Shown: positions 7,458 through 15,848 of the stretch, one piece after another | Layout: each line of letters begins with the position of its first letter | How positions within the stretch are numbered: the first letter of the stretch is position 1 | NCBI RefSeq assembly: GCF_028993615.1 | Contig: NZ_CP118632.1 | Span: forward strand, 3,596,001-3,660,000 | Direction: 5' to 3' | Source of the DNA: Herbaspirillum sp. WKF16 | GTDB lineage: Bacteria; Pseudomonadota; Gammaproteobacteria; Burkholderiales; Burkholderiaceae_D | DNA length: 64,000 nt | Position numbers and translations under genes: made by a program | Notes under the pieces: generated by a model | Seen by the model: only the letters and a program-made list of their open reading frames with translations | What the model was told of the DNA's origin: nothing | Databases searched by the model: none

Positions 7458-10388
7458 TCAGAAGCGCCAGCGCGCCCGAGCGCTCGCGGTCTGGTTGGTG
7501 AAACTGCTGCGTCCTTCCAGATCGTAGCGCAGGCTCAGGTCGACACCGCCGCTGGTGGTGTACGCCAGCGCTGCACCCACGCGGCCAATCCACGGGCTCT
7601 GCTCGAGACCATACGTCACAAACGCAGCCCCCGGTGCGCCCGCATAGGTCGAGGTGATTGAAGCTTGCTTGTTGATCGTGTCATAGCCCACGCCAGCATT
7701 GAACGCGAGATTGGTGTTCGGATTCAGTTGCAGGTTCAGCTTGGCATCGGTCGACAGCACAAGCTGCGACACGCTGCGTCCGTCCACATTCAGGTTGAGC
7801 ACACCCGCGCCCGATTCCGTATAGCCGGCATCGCGCACCCAGGTGTAGTCGGCCCGCACGCCCGTCGTGAAACTGGCCGTCTCCGACAGCGCATAGCTGC
7901 GCGCCATGCCCGCACCCACATGCACGCTGGTGCTGTCATAGGAACTGTCGGCCGCGCTGGATGCAAAGACGATGCTGCGCTTGCCCCGGTTGGAATTGCG
8001 GCCGATATCGCCCTGGAAGTTCAGTTCGGTGTTCTGATCCAGGGCATAGCTGCCGTAGCCGATCAACTGATAAACATCGACCTTGCTGGATTGCGGTGCG
8101 GCCGCCGCATTGCTGTCCACGCTGCTGCGTGCGTAAGCGAACGCCACACCGGCGCGCGCCTGTTCCGAAAAGGGGCGGTCGATACCGGCCACCACGCCAT
8201 AGGTGTCGGCGCTGAAGCCGGAGACGCCATTGCGGTCGCCCTGGCTGGCCCACGAACCGAAGGGCTTGAACCAGACGTTGCGGTCGCCCTGAAATTCCTC
8301 GCCCGAAGACAGGCCGCGATTGGCGCCGACGCGCGCCTGCACCACGCGATTGATACCGCTGAAGGCGGAGTTGGTCGCCACTTGTCCGCCGCCCACAAAC
8401 AGCGGCAGGGTCTGGCTCACGGCGTTGGAGAGTCGACGCTCCTGACCGGTGGTGAAGCCTTGGAACAAGCTGGAGATGGGGCCGTTGGCGTTGGCGGCGA
8501 TGATCTGGTCCAGCACCTTGGCGGCACCTGAGGCAGGGAAATTACCCTGGGCGCTGGTGGTCTGGAAGATGCGGTTGCCGGGCACTGCCGTCACCGTCAG
8601 GCTGACGTTGTTGGTGAGGCCATAGACCGGGGTATAAGAGAACAACAGGCTGTTGGTGGAGGTCGACGTAAACGTTCCGGAGAGCGTGCCGGCCGAGATG
8701 ATGTCCGACAGCGTGCCGTTGGACATGCCGGTGGCATTTGCCGCATCCACGAACAGGCTGCTGCCGTTCAGGTTGCCCGTGCCGGCGACCACCAGCTTGC
8801 CGTAGCTGGTCATGCCAGCCACGCCGATGCGCACAGTGCCGCTGCCGCTATAGCTGTCGATAGTGGCGGTCTTGCCGGCATTGACGCCGAAGCTGCCCGC
8901 GTTGGTTACGGCGCCGATGACGGTGGCATCGTTGGCGAGCACGGCCGCGCCGCTCTGCACAGCCAGGGTACCGGTCAGGTTCATGCTGTCGGCCAGCACC
9001 AGGGTGCCGCCTTGCGCTGTCCAGTCGCTGGTGCCGGTGCCGGTCAGGGTCCAGGCGCCGGCGCCTTCTTTGGCGAGCTTGGCAAAGTTCTGGTATTTGG
9101 TGCCGATGTCGGCCAGACTGAAACTGCCGGAGCCGCTATCGCCGCCCAGGGCGAAGGTGTCTCCGCCGGCGGTGGAGCCGCTGGTGCTGACCACGTTGCC
9201 GGTGAACTGACCGCCGCTGAGCAATACTACTTTGTTATTGCCGCCGGAGAGCGTGATCGCATTGGCGCTGCCACCACCTTTGATGGCGCCGTTGTTATAA
9301 ATGGTGGAGCTGCCGGTTGCGACGATTGCTACCCCACCGGAGCCGCTGGCGCCAGAAGAGCCGCCGCTGCCGCCGCTGCCGCCGCTGATGTTACCCATGT
9401 TGGTCAGGGTGATGCCATTTCCGGAAATGCCAATGCCACCGTTACCGCCTGATGCGCTGGTAGGGCCGGTGACGTTGCCGCCGTTGCCACCGCTGATGTT
9501 GCCCGTGTTGGTCAGGGTGAAGCTATTTCCGGAAACGGAAACGCCAATGTTACCGTTACCGCCGGTCGTGGACCCGCCGCCGTCGACTCTGCCGCCGTTG
9601 CCGCCGCTGATGTTGCCCGTGTTGGTCAGGGTGAAGCTATTTCCGGAAACGGAAACGCCAATGCCAGCGGTGCCGCCGGCTGCGCTGGGGCTGATGACGT
9701 TGCCGCTGTTGCCGCCGCTGATGTTGCCCGTGTTGGTCAGGGTGAAGCTATCTCCGGAAACGAAAACACCATCGCCACCGTTACCGGCGAACCCGCCGCC
9801 GGTGATGTTGCCGCCGTTGCCGCCGCTGATGTTGCCCGCGTTAGTCAGGGTGAAGCTATCTCCGGAAACGGAAGCACCAATACCACCGTTACCGGCGAAC
9901 CCGCCGAAGCTGTTTGTGCCAATGAGCCCCCTGAAGCTGATGTTGTTGCTGATCGAGACATTTCCGATAATGCCACTGCCCAGGACCAGCGTGCGACCAT
10001 TGATCTGTACCGAATTACGGCTAGCGAGATTGACTGCCTCAGTGATGGTGGGAAGCGTGCCACTGAGGGTGATCGTGGAGCTGGCCGGCAGATCAAAGAA
10101 GATCGAATTGCCGCTACCGGTATTGGCTTGGTCAATTGCCCAGCTCAAAGTACCGTTCGTGCTGGTCGTGCCATTATCGGTAGTGCTGGTGACGTTGTAA
10201 TTCACGGCCGAGGCCGGCGTCGCGAGCAGTGTGGCCGTTAGGGCCAGCGCCGCCGCCGCCGCGTGTTGCGCCCGCTTGCCTGTCACTCTAGCCGCCTGGC
10301 TTCCCTTGCCGCGCGATGTGGCGTTTTCCTGCGCGACGACAAACTTCCCCTGCTGGCGATTCCACACCAGGCTGTAAATCTTGTTCAT
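7458..10388 (-). CDS. Type Va autotransporter (adhesin-like) with repeated passenger
   Basis: A 976-residue outer-membrane autotransporter. The N terminus (MNKIYSLVWNRQQGKFVVAQ) is an extended signal peptide region, followed by a hydrophobic core and a likely cut after ATPASA (residue 61). The passenger contains five near-identical units at about residues 165-350, each with SFTLTNTGNISGGNGG and a Gly/Asn-rich linker, consistent with a beta-helix. The last 270 or so residues (from NVWFKPFGSWASQGDRNG) form the beta-barrel domain and end in the classic RWRF. It is predicted to display or release a surface adhesin-like domain; no protease motif is seen. GGGGAAA precedes the ATG. It is the only obvious surface protein in the island. 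Confidence 0.93.
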   Translation of the reverse strand: MNKIYSLVWNRQQGKFVVAQENATSRGKGSQAARVTGKRAQHAAAAALALTATLLATPASAVNYNVTSTTDNGTTSTNGTLSWAIDQANTGSGNSIFFDLPASSTITLSGTLPTITEAVNLASRNSVQINGRTLVLGSGIIGNVSISNNISFRGLIGTNSFGGFAGNGGIGASVSGDSFTLTNAGNISGGNGGNITGGGFAGNGGDGVFVSGDSFTLTNTGNISGGNSGNVISPSAAGGTAGIGVSVSGNSFTLTNTGNISGGNGGRVDGGGSTTGGNGNIGVSVSGNSFTLTNTGNISGGNGGNVTGPTSASGGNGGIGISGNGITLTNMGNISGGSGGSGGSSGASGSGGVAIVATGSSTIYNNGAIKGGGSANAITLSGGNNKVVLLSGGQFTGNVVSTSGSTAGGDTFALGGDSGSGSFSLADIGTKYQNFAKLAKEGAGAWTLTGTGTSDWTAQGGTLVLADSMNLTGTLAVQSGAAVLANDATVIGAVTNAGSFGVNAGKTATIDSYSGSGTVRIGVAGMTSYGKLVVAGTGNLNGSSLFVDAANATGMSNGTLSDIISAGTLSGTFTSTSTNSLLFSYTPVYGLTNNVSLTVTAVPGNRIFQTTSAQGNFPASGAAKVLDQIIAANANGPISSLFQGFTTGQERRLSNAVSQTLPLFVGGGQVATNSAFSGINRVVQARVGANRGLSSGEEFQGDRNVWFKPFGSWASQGDRNGVSGFSADTYGVVAGIDRPFSEQARAGVAFAYARSSVDSNAAAAPQSSKVDVYQLIGYGSYALDQNTELNFQGDIGRNSNRGKRSIVFASSAADSSYDSTSVHVGAGMARSYALSETASFTTGVRADYTWVRDAGYTESGAGVLNLNVDGRSVSQLVLSTDAKLNLQLNPNTNLAFNAGVGYDTINKQASITSTYAGAPGAAFVTYGLEQSPWIGRVGAALAYTTSGGVDLSLRYDLEGRSSFTNQTASARARWRF
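9338..9896 (-). repeat. Tandem coding repeats in the autotransporter passenger
   Basis: About five units of 110-120 bases encode residues about 165-350. The conserved core is SFTLTNTGNISGGNGG; linkers vary (VTGGGFAGNGG, ISPSAAGGTAG, DGGGSTTGGNG, TGPTSASGGNG). Central units are almost identical at DNA level, which suggests recent expansion or recombination. Confidence 0.85.
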
Positions 10389-10807
10389 GTGTTGATTTCC
10401 CCGAGGGCCACATCTAGCGTGACTGTTATGTATTGTTGTATGGGCTCTTTCGCATCTGACCGAGCGTGCAGAAAGTCACCTACAAATTTATCGCAGGAAA
10501 TTTTACACTTGAAAAAGAGAGGAAATTTACTGGTCAGAACCTAAATTTCGGCGATTTTTGTTCAGGACATCGGCTAGATTTCCATGGGGAAATTTTTTCT
10601 TCCCGAAGTGGATGCTACTTTGGCAAATTGGAGGAGCGACATGTAGAGGCGGCGGAGTTGCTTGCCGAAGTCTGCTTCTGGCCGATAGCGGGCGTCACTG
10701 GTTGGTTTCTGATATTGCTTATTGCAAGCGCCGGGGCTATAGCTAAAAAGATCGAGTATGCACAAACCGGTCGATTCGGGGCTTTAGGAGAGCAGCTGCA
10801 TGCTGCT
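10389..10807. other. Intergenic region between autotransporter and MocR gene
   Basis: An AT-rich stretch of 419 bases that should carry the autotransporter promoter (minus strand). It contains dispersed repeat copy B. A plus-strand frame of 118 codons (10466-10822) runs through that repeat and overlaps the end of the MocR gene; it has no family signature and I do not call it a gene. Confidence 0.5.
10679..10695. repeat. Dispersed repeat copy B
   Basis: The core TGGCCGATAGCGGGCGT is preceded by GTCTGCTTC. Copy C (21663-21679) has GTCTGTTTC in the same place, so these two share a longer match. Confidence 0.5.
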
Positions 10808-12247
10808 CTAACCTCGGCGTAACTCTTTTTTGGTCGCAGATACCGCCTTTGAGAGCATGTCTAGCGCTGAGTCGGTGCAAAGCGGAAGTGAGAAGCGAAG
10901 GTAGGGGCTGAGTTCAAGATTCGGACGGAATGCGCAACCCGGTGCTAACAGCATCCCCATTCGCGATGCCTGGTTGGTCAGAGCCATGGCATCCGGAATG
11001 TCTACCTGCTTCATCCATACGAATGTGCCACCGATATACGGTTGATCAATTCGGAAGCCATCTTGCTCAAGGCGCGCTATTGCCGTGGAGGCTCTTTCCT
11101 GCAGGCGGCGATCAAGCCGCCTGACGTGTCGCGCATAGTGGCCATCGGCCAACAAGGAATGAACAATGGCCTCGTTAGGCTCACAACTCGCGTAGCAACT
11201 GATTAATTTCAGTGTCACGAGCTCCTCAAGGAAGCCAGTCCGCTTGGTGGCCAAATAGCCGACTCGGAGGCTGGGAGTCAGCGTTTTTGAAAAGCTTCCC
11301 AAATAGATAACTCGATTCAACTGGTCGAGCATGGCCAATCTTGGCGAATTCTCCGGCGCCAGATCTGCCGAGACATCATCTTCTACGATAGTTACGCCAT
11401 GCTTCTCGGCTGCGCGCAACAGGTCGTGCGCAACCGATAAGGACAGCATGGAGCCGGTGGGGTTCTGTAGCGCACTCTGCGTAAAGAAGATGCTCGGCTT
11501 TAGTTCTGTGCAAATCTTCTCGAACGCGGCAACGTCCGGTCCGTCCAGATTCCTGGGGACGCCAACAATATGCGCTCCTCTTACCTTGAGCGCCCATACA
11601 GTCTGGAAGTAGCCTGGATCATCTATGAGCACGGTTTGACCGGGCTTGACCAAGAGTCGGATTAGCAAGTCAATCGCTTGTGTCGCGCCATTGGTCAGCA
11701 GCAAATTGCTCGTGGCAGCCTTGATACCGCGTTGCGAAAGCTGTCTTGCCAGCATTTCCCGGAGAGGGGCATAACCTTGCGTCGTGCCCAGGGCTCCGAA
11801 CCTTGGAAGAAGTCCGCGCGAGATTTTCCGAACCGCAGACTCCAGCTCGATATAGTCGACCCAATCGGAACCGACCGGCCCACCTCCGAGGCGGACCGAC
11901 GATGTCGGCGCATCAGACATTAATTCTTGTCCCAACTTCTTCGGGTCAAGCGACTCCCTCAATTTTGCGACTTCGGACACCGAGGATTTAGTCGGACTCT
12001 CTGCGACAAAGAAGCCTGATCCGCGCCGCGATAGCACGACGCCACGGGCGACCAGGTGTGAATAGGCCTCGACCACAGTATGCGTACTGGTGCTGTGCGC
12101 CTCGGCCAGCACCCGAACCGACGGGAGCTTGGTGCCTCCTCGCAAAACACCGCGGTCGATCAATTGCTCAATCTCGGAAGAGAGCTGCTGGGAAAGCGGA
12201 GTGCTGGAATTTCTCGAGAGAGAGACTGCGATATCTGTAGTAGTCAT
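10808..12247 (-). CDS. MocR-family regulator (GntR winged helix fused to class I aminotransferase)
   Basis: A 479-residue fusion protein. Residues about 17-80 form a GntR winged helix-turn-helix (PLSQQLSSEIEQLIDRGVL, KLPSVRVLAEAHSTSTHTVV). Residues about 120-470 form a fold-type I PLP domain with Asn262 (QNPTG), the EDD motif at 289-291 and the Schiff-base Lys321 (GSFSKTLTPSLRVGY). The Tyr that usually follows EDD is Val here. MocR proteins use PLP or an amino compound to switch genes for amine, amino acid or vitamin metabolism. The gene is divergent from the binding-protein gene at 12485, and a striking palindrome lies 5-40 bases before its start, implying autoregulation and control of the catabolic block. 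No Shine-Dalgarno sequence precedes the ATG, so it may be leaderless. Confidence 0.93.
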   Translation of the reverse strand: MTTTDIAVSLSRNSSTPLSQQLSSEIEQLIDRGVLRGGTKLPSVRVLAEAHSTSTHTVVEAYSHLVARGVVLSRRGSGFFVAESPTKSSVSEVAKLRESLDPKKLGQELMSDAPTSSVRLGGGPVGSDWVDYIELESAVRKISRGLLPRFGALGTTQGYAPLREMLARQLSQRGIKAATSNLLLTNGATQAIDLLIRLLVKPGQTVLIDDPGYFQTVWALKVRGAHIVGVPRNLDGPDVAAFEKICTELKPSIFFTQSALQNPTGSMLSLSVAHDLLRAAEKHGVTIVEDDVSADLAPENSPRLAMLDQLNRVIYLGSFSKTLTPSLRVGYLATKRTGFLEELVTLKLISCYASCEPNEAIVHSLLADGHYARHVRRLDRRLQERASTAIARLEQDGFRIDQPYIGGTFVWMKQVDIPDAMALTNQASRMGMLLAPGCAFRPNLELSPYLRFSLPLCTDSALDMLSKAVSATKKELRRG

Positions 12248-12251
12248 CTAT

Positions 12252-12287
12252 TGATACAGTTATGAACAGTTATGCATAACTGTATCA
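12252..12287. promoter_or_regulatory. Palindromic operator of the MocR regulator (predicted)
   Basis: Outer arms TGATACAGTTAT (12252-12263) and ATAACTGTATCA (12276-12287) are perfect inverted repeats. Inside lies an 18-base perfect palindrome, ACAGTTATGCATAACTGT (12266-12283). Together there are three ACAGTTAT half-sites, two direct and one inverted, as expected for a MocR dimer that binds direct plus inverted repeats. The site sits in the divergent promoter region, almost touching the MocR start codon. Confidence 0.75.
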
Positions 12288-12484
12288 TACAAGCGCCGGT
12301 GCGCTGGCTATCATTTGTCTGCGCCTGATGTTGCGGCGCCTTCTGCATAAAAGCTCCAGGGTTCTCTCAACCAAGGCTTGCGCTTCTACTTTGCTCGTTC
12401 TGAAGCCGTGAGAAATCTCAATGGGGTAAGGCGGGGACACCTTGTGCTGGACAAATAAGAGCGGTACCACCTTTCAACTCGGGA

Positions 12485-13429
12485 ATGGATAAGGCACTGA
12501 TGAAACAACTCAAACGCGGAAAACTTGCACTGGCAACGCTTCTCCTCGGCGTACTTGTTGGCAGCGCTCATGGACAGGATCTGACGGGACGGCTGAAGAA
12601 GATCAAGGAAACCGGCGTAATCACTTTAGGAGTGCGCGATTCCTCGATTCCTTTCTCCTACCTGACTGAAAACCAGACTTATATCGGTTATGCGGTCGAC
12701 CTGTGTCTGAAGGCCGCCACTGCGGTGCAGCGAGAACTTGGGCTTTCCAAGCTGGATATCAAGATGCTGCCGGTCACCGCAGTTACCCGTATTCCGCTGA
12801 TCGCCAACGGCACCATCGACCTGAATTGCGATTCCGCGACCAACAACGAGGAGCGACAAAAGACCGTTACTTTCGCTCCGACCATTTTTGTCACTTCAAG
12901 CCGGATCATGGCAAAGAAATCATCGAGCTATCGCAAGCTCGACGATTTGAAGGGCAAGGTCGTGGTGGCTTCCTCCGGCACCTCGAACATCAAGCAACTG
13001 GCGACGCTCAATGGCGAGCGAAAGCTTGGGATCACGATCCTCACTGCGCGTGACCACGCTGAAGCATTCCTGATGTTCGAGACAGATCGGGCGCAAGCCA
13101 TCATCAACGACGACATTATCCTGGCATCTCTGGCCGCGACATCGAAGAGCCCGGGAGATTATGTTCTGAGCTCGGAGGCACTCTCTGTCGAGCCGCTCGG
13201 GATCATCGAGCCGCTCAATGATCCCGCATTCAAAAAGGTAGTCGACGCGGCGATTTCCAACGTGTACCGCTCCGGGGAAATCAATCGCATCTATGCGAAA
13301 TGGTTCCAAGCGCCAATTCCCCCCAAGGGCGTGAATCTCAATATTCCGATGAGCGCTGAATTCAAAGCCGTTGTGGCCAAGCCGACTGATTCACCCATTG
13401 CAGCCGAATACGCTCTGACTGGAAAGTAG
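12485..13429 (+). CDS. Periplasmic amino acid-binding protein (GltI/type 3 SBP), no adjacent permease
   Basis: A 314-residue secreted binding protein with a signal peptide (hydrophobic core LALATLLLGVLVGSAHG, cleavage near AHGQ). It has the type 3 solute-binding fold of polar amino acid ABC receptors: GVITLGVRDSSIPFSYL, IGYAVDLCLKAA, LIANGTIDLNCDSATNNEER, and the hinge region LKGKVVVASSGTSNIKQL. It resembles glutamate/aspartate receptors (GltI). Two starts are possible: ATG at 12485, or ATG at 12500 with AAGG upstream, which gives a more typical signal peptide. It opens the plus-strand catabolic block and is probably controlled by the MocR protein. No permease or ATPase gene follows. Confidence 0.92.
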   Translation: MDKALMKQLKRGKLALATLLLGVLVGSAHGQDLTGRLKKIKETGVITLGVRDSSIPFSYLTENQTYIGYAVDLCLKAATAVQRELGLSKLDIKMLPVTAVTRIPLIANGTIDLNCDSATNNEERQKTVTFAPTIFVTSSRIMAKKSSSYRKLDDLKGKVVVASSGTSNIKQLATLNGERKLGITILTARDHAEAFLMFETDRAQAIINDDIILASLAATSKSPGDYVLSSEALSVEPLGIIEPLNDPAFKKVVDAAISNVYRSGEINRIYAKWFQAPIPPKGVNLNIPMSAEFKAVVAKPTDSPIAAEYALTGK

Positions 13430-13440
13430 GCAACCCATAT

Positions 13441-13464
13441 CGCTCTATGCATAAGCATGGAGCG
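13441..13464 (+). other. Hairpin between binding-protein and dehydrogenase genes
   Basis: CGCTCTATGC-ataa-GCATGGAGCG forms a 10-pair stem with one T-G pair, 11 bases after the stop at 13429. No T-run follows, so it may stabilise mRNA or uncouple expression within the operon rather than end transcription. Confidence 0.45.
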
Positions 13465-13546
13465 AAGTAATGCAGGCGGGCTCACCAAGGCGAGAACTTG
13501 CCCGCAAAAGAAGAGCAATGCAGGTTGGAAAGAATAGGCAGGAAGT

Positions 13547-14593
13547 ATGAGTGAAAAGATCAGAATCGAGAGCGAGCAGGCCTTGCAGGTGGGAATTACG
13601 GCCCTGACCAAGGCCGGAGTACCTGATGCCGGAGCAAGGATGCAAATGGATCTCTTGCTGGAAGCTGAGCTTCGCGGTCGTGCATCACACGGTCTGTTGA
13701 GGCTGCCGCGTGTTATCGAACGAATCCGCAACGGCGTAGCAAATCCTGTGACGGAAGGGACGTCGCGCTGGCGTGGGGATGCGTTGTTGCAGGTTGATGG
13801 GCAGCAAGGGTTGGGGCCGGTTGTAGCCTGGGCCGCGCTGGAAAAGATTTCAGTTCGCGCAAAGACTGCCGGCCTGGCGGCTGCAGCGATCAGCAACAAC
13901 AATCATCTGGGCATGCTGGCGCTCTACGCGGAGCGTGTTGCCCGAGACGGGCAAGTGCTGATTGCACTTACCACCAGTGAGGCACTGGTGCATCCCTGGG
14001 GCGGCCGTCAGGCCATGATCGGTACCAATCCAGTGGCCATTGGCGTTCCTGCCACCCCTGATCCTTTCGTTCTCGACATGGCAACCAGCCTCATATCGAT
14101 GGGCCAGGTGCATGACTACGCCAACAGAGGGCAGGCTCTCCAGCCTGGTTGGGCCCTTGATGCCAAGGGCGATCCAACCATCGATGCCGCTGCCGCCAAG
14201 GACGGGGCGATCGCTCCGTTCGGTGGTGCAAAAGGTTATGCGCTGGGGCTTGCCTTCGAAATATTGGTCGGGGCACTCACCGCATCTGCTTTGGGGCGCG
14301 ATGTGGCAGGCACCCTTGACTCAACGAAGCTGTGCAACAAGGGCGACGTGTTCATCGTCATCGAGCCGGAGTCGGATGCAATGACGCAATCGGTTACGGA
14401 CTACCTGAATATGCTTCGGGCATCTGTACCGGCTGTTGCAGAGCGGCCGGTGGTGGTGCCGGGAGATCGTGCGTTGCTCCAGAGGGATGCGAGCCTCAAA
14501 AACGGAGTTCTCATTGCTCCAGAGGTCTGGCAGCGGATACGAGATCTGGCTGATCCCGCAGGAAATGAGCTCGGCTCTTCGCTTCTACATTGA
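13547..14593 (+). CDS. Ldh-family NAD(P)-dependent 2-hydroxyacid (malate/L-lactate type) dehydrogenase
   Basis: A 348-residue protein of the Ldh/MDH2 fold, unrelated to classical lactate dehydrogenases. Family members reduce 2-oxo acids or cyclic imines (malate, L-sulfolactate, ureidoglycolate, piperideine-2-carboxylate). Signatures seen are ELRGRASHGLLRLPRVIERI near residue 45, AAAISNNNHLGMLALYAERV with the catalytic His, ALVHPWGGRQAMIGTNPVAIGVP, and GGAKGYALGLAFEILVGALT. Length is normal. It is the first enzyme gene of the island block and overlaps the upstream frame of the next gene, so tight co-expression is likely. Together with the aminotransferase it could interconvert an amino acid, its 2-oxo acid and its 2-hydroxy acid. 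The exact substrate cannot be read from sequence. Confidence 0.9.
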   Translation: MSEKIRIESEQALQVGITALTKAGVPDAGARMQMDLLLEAELRGRASHGLLRLPRVIERIRNGVANPVTEGTSRWRGDALLQVDGQQGLGPVVAWAALEKISVRAKTAGLAAAAISNNNHLGMLALYAERVARDGQVLIALTTSEALVHPWGGRQAMIGTNPVAIGVPATPDPFVLDMATSLISMGQVHDYANRGQALQPGWALDAKGDPTIDAAAAKDGAIAPFGGAKGYALGLAFEILVGALTASALGRDVAGTLDSTKLCNKGDVFIVIEPESDAMTQSVTDYLNMLRASVPAVAERPVVVPGDRALLQRDASLKNGVLIAPEVWQRIRDLADPAGNELGSSLLH

Positions 14594-14610
14594 CTAACAG
14601 GGTGACACAG

Positions 14611-15819
14611 ATGGATGAAATCTTCGGAGTAATGCGGTCGCCCAATGCGATCATCTTCGGAAACGGCCAGCGCCACGCGCTTGGGCAGATTATTGGGCGT
14701 ATCGGAACACGTGTTCTTGTCTGCACCGATCAACGCTTCGCGGCATCCACTGAGATGGATGAAATTCTCGCGGATCTGAAGTCGAAGGGGCTGGATTGCC
14801 TGGTATTTGATGGGACGCAAGCGGAATTGCCGCTTTCAAGTATCGAGGAGTGCGTCAAGTTCTGTGAAGGCTTCAATCCCGACGTGATTGCTGGTATCGG
14901 CGGGGGAAGCTGCATGGACATGGCCAAATTGGTCAGCTTGCTGCTCACCCATGGCGGGCCGATGGATCGTTTTTACGGCGAGTTCAAGGTCCCCGGTCCC
15001 GTCATCCCTGTGGTCGCAGTTCCTACGACCTCGGGCACAGGCTCCGAAGTCACTCCTGTAGCGGTGCTGGCGGATCACGCACGCGACCTGAAAGTCGGGG
15101 TGTCCAGTCCTTATCTGATCCCGCATACCGCTGTCTGCGACGCAGAACTCACTCTAACCTGCCCGTCAGGCTTGACGGCCTTGTCAGGCGCAGACGCATT
15201 GACACACGCCGTCGAAGCCTTGACCGCGATCAGTCACCCGCGCACGCCGGAGTTGTCCCAGCAGCGAGTGTTCGTCGGCAAGAACCTGTTCAGCGACCAG
15301 CATGCGCTTGCGGCAATTCGAGCGATCTTCAAGTATCTCCCGCGCGCAATCGAGGATGGCTCGGACGCCAATGCACGCAGCATGCTGATGTATGGGGCTG
15401 TTTCGGCGGGGATGGCCTTCGGAGTGGCTGGAACGGCGGCGGCACATGCGATTCAGTATCCGGTGGGAGCGCTCACGCACACGGCACATGGCCTGGGTGT
15501 CGCCACGCTTCTTCCCTACGTCATGGCGTACAACGCGCCGGTATGCCTTCATGAACTGATGGCTATGGGGGACGCAATCGGCGTCACGCATGGCACTTCA
15601 GAGCAGATCGTTCTGGAAACGATCGCGCGCACCCGTGATCTGTGCGCCCGCATCGGAATCCCGCGCACCTTGGCGGGCTTGAAGCTGCCCGAGGATAAGT
15701 TGGATTGGGTTGCCGAGCAATCAATGCTCTCAGCGCGACTTATCAACAACAACCCCCGCAAGCTTGATGTTGAGGGTGTGCGTGAAATTGTTCAGAACGC
15801 CTTCTACGGCACTCATTAA
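14611..15819 (+). CDS. Iron-containing (group III) alcohol dehydrogenase
   Basis: A 402-residue protein from the ATG at 14611 (AGGGTG seven bases upstream); a TTG at 14590 in the same frame overlaps the previous stop. The NAD site GIGGGSCMDMAK, the PTTSGTGSEVTP loop and the metal-binding motifs ADALTHAVEA and HAIQYPVGALTHTAHGLG mark the Fe-ADH family; the metal ligands (Asp and three His) are in place. Members reduce aldehydes or oxidise primary alcohols in the cytosol. An aldehyde dehydrogenase gene follows 29 bases later, so both probably act on the same aldehyde, giving the alcohol or the acid. Confidence 0.93.
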   Translation: MDEIFGVMRSPNAIIFGNGQRHALGQIIGRIGTRVLVCTDQRFAASTEMDEILADLKSKGLDCLVFDGTQAELPLSSIEECVKFCEGFNPDVIAGIGGGSCMDMAKLVSLLLTHGGPMDRFYGEFKVPGPVIPVVAVPTTSGTGSEVTPVAVLADHARDLKVGVSSPYLIPHTAVCDAELTLTCPSGLTALSGADALTHAVEALTAISHPRTPELSQQRVFVGKNLFSDQHALAAIRAIFKYLPRAIEDGSDANARSMLMYGAVSAGMAFGVAGTAAAHAIQYPVGALTHTAHGLGVATLLPYVMAYNAPVCLHELMAMGDAIGVTHGTSEQIVLETIARTRDLCARIGIPRTLAGLKLPEDKLDWVAEQSMLSARLINNNPRKLDVEGVREIVQNAFYGTH

Positions 15820-15848
15820 TTCATACCAGCGGCATTTCAGAGGAAATC

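Noticed and set aside
9338..9896. Regular repeats that could suggest a CRISPR array
   Set aside because: The repeats are in frame inside the autotransporter passenger, encode a conserved peptide, and there are no cas genes or unique spacers.
10466..10822. 118-codon plus-strand frame with a hydrophobic segment between the autotransporter and MocR genes
   Set aside because: It runs through dispersed repeat copy B, overlaps the MocR 3' end and has no ribosome site or family signature.
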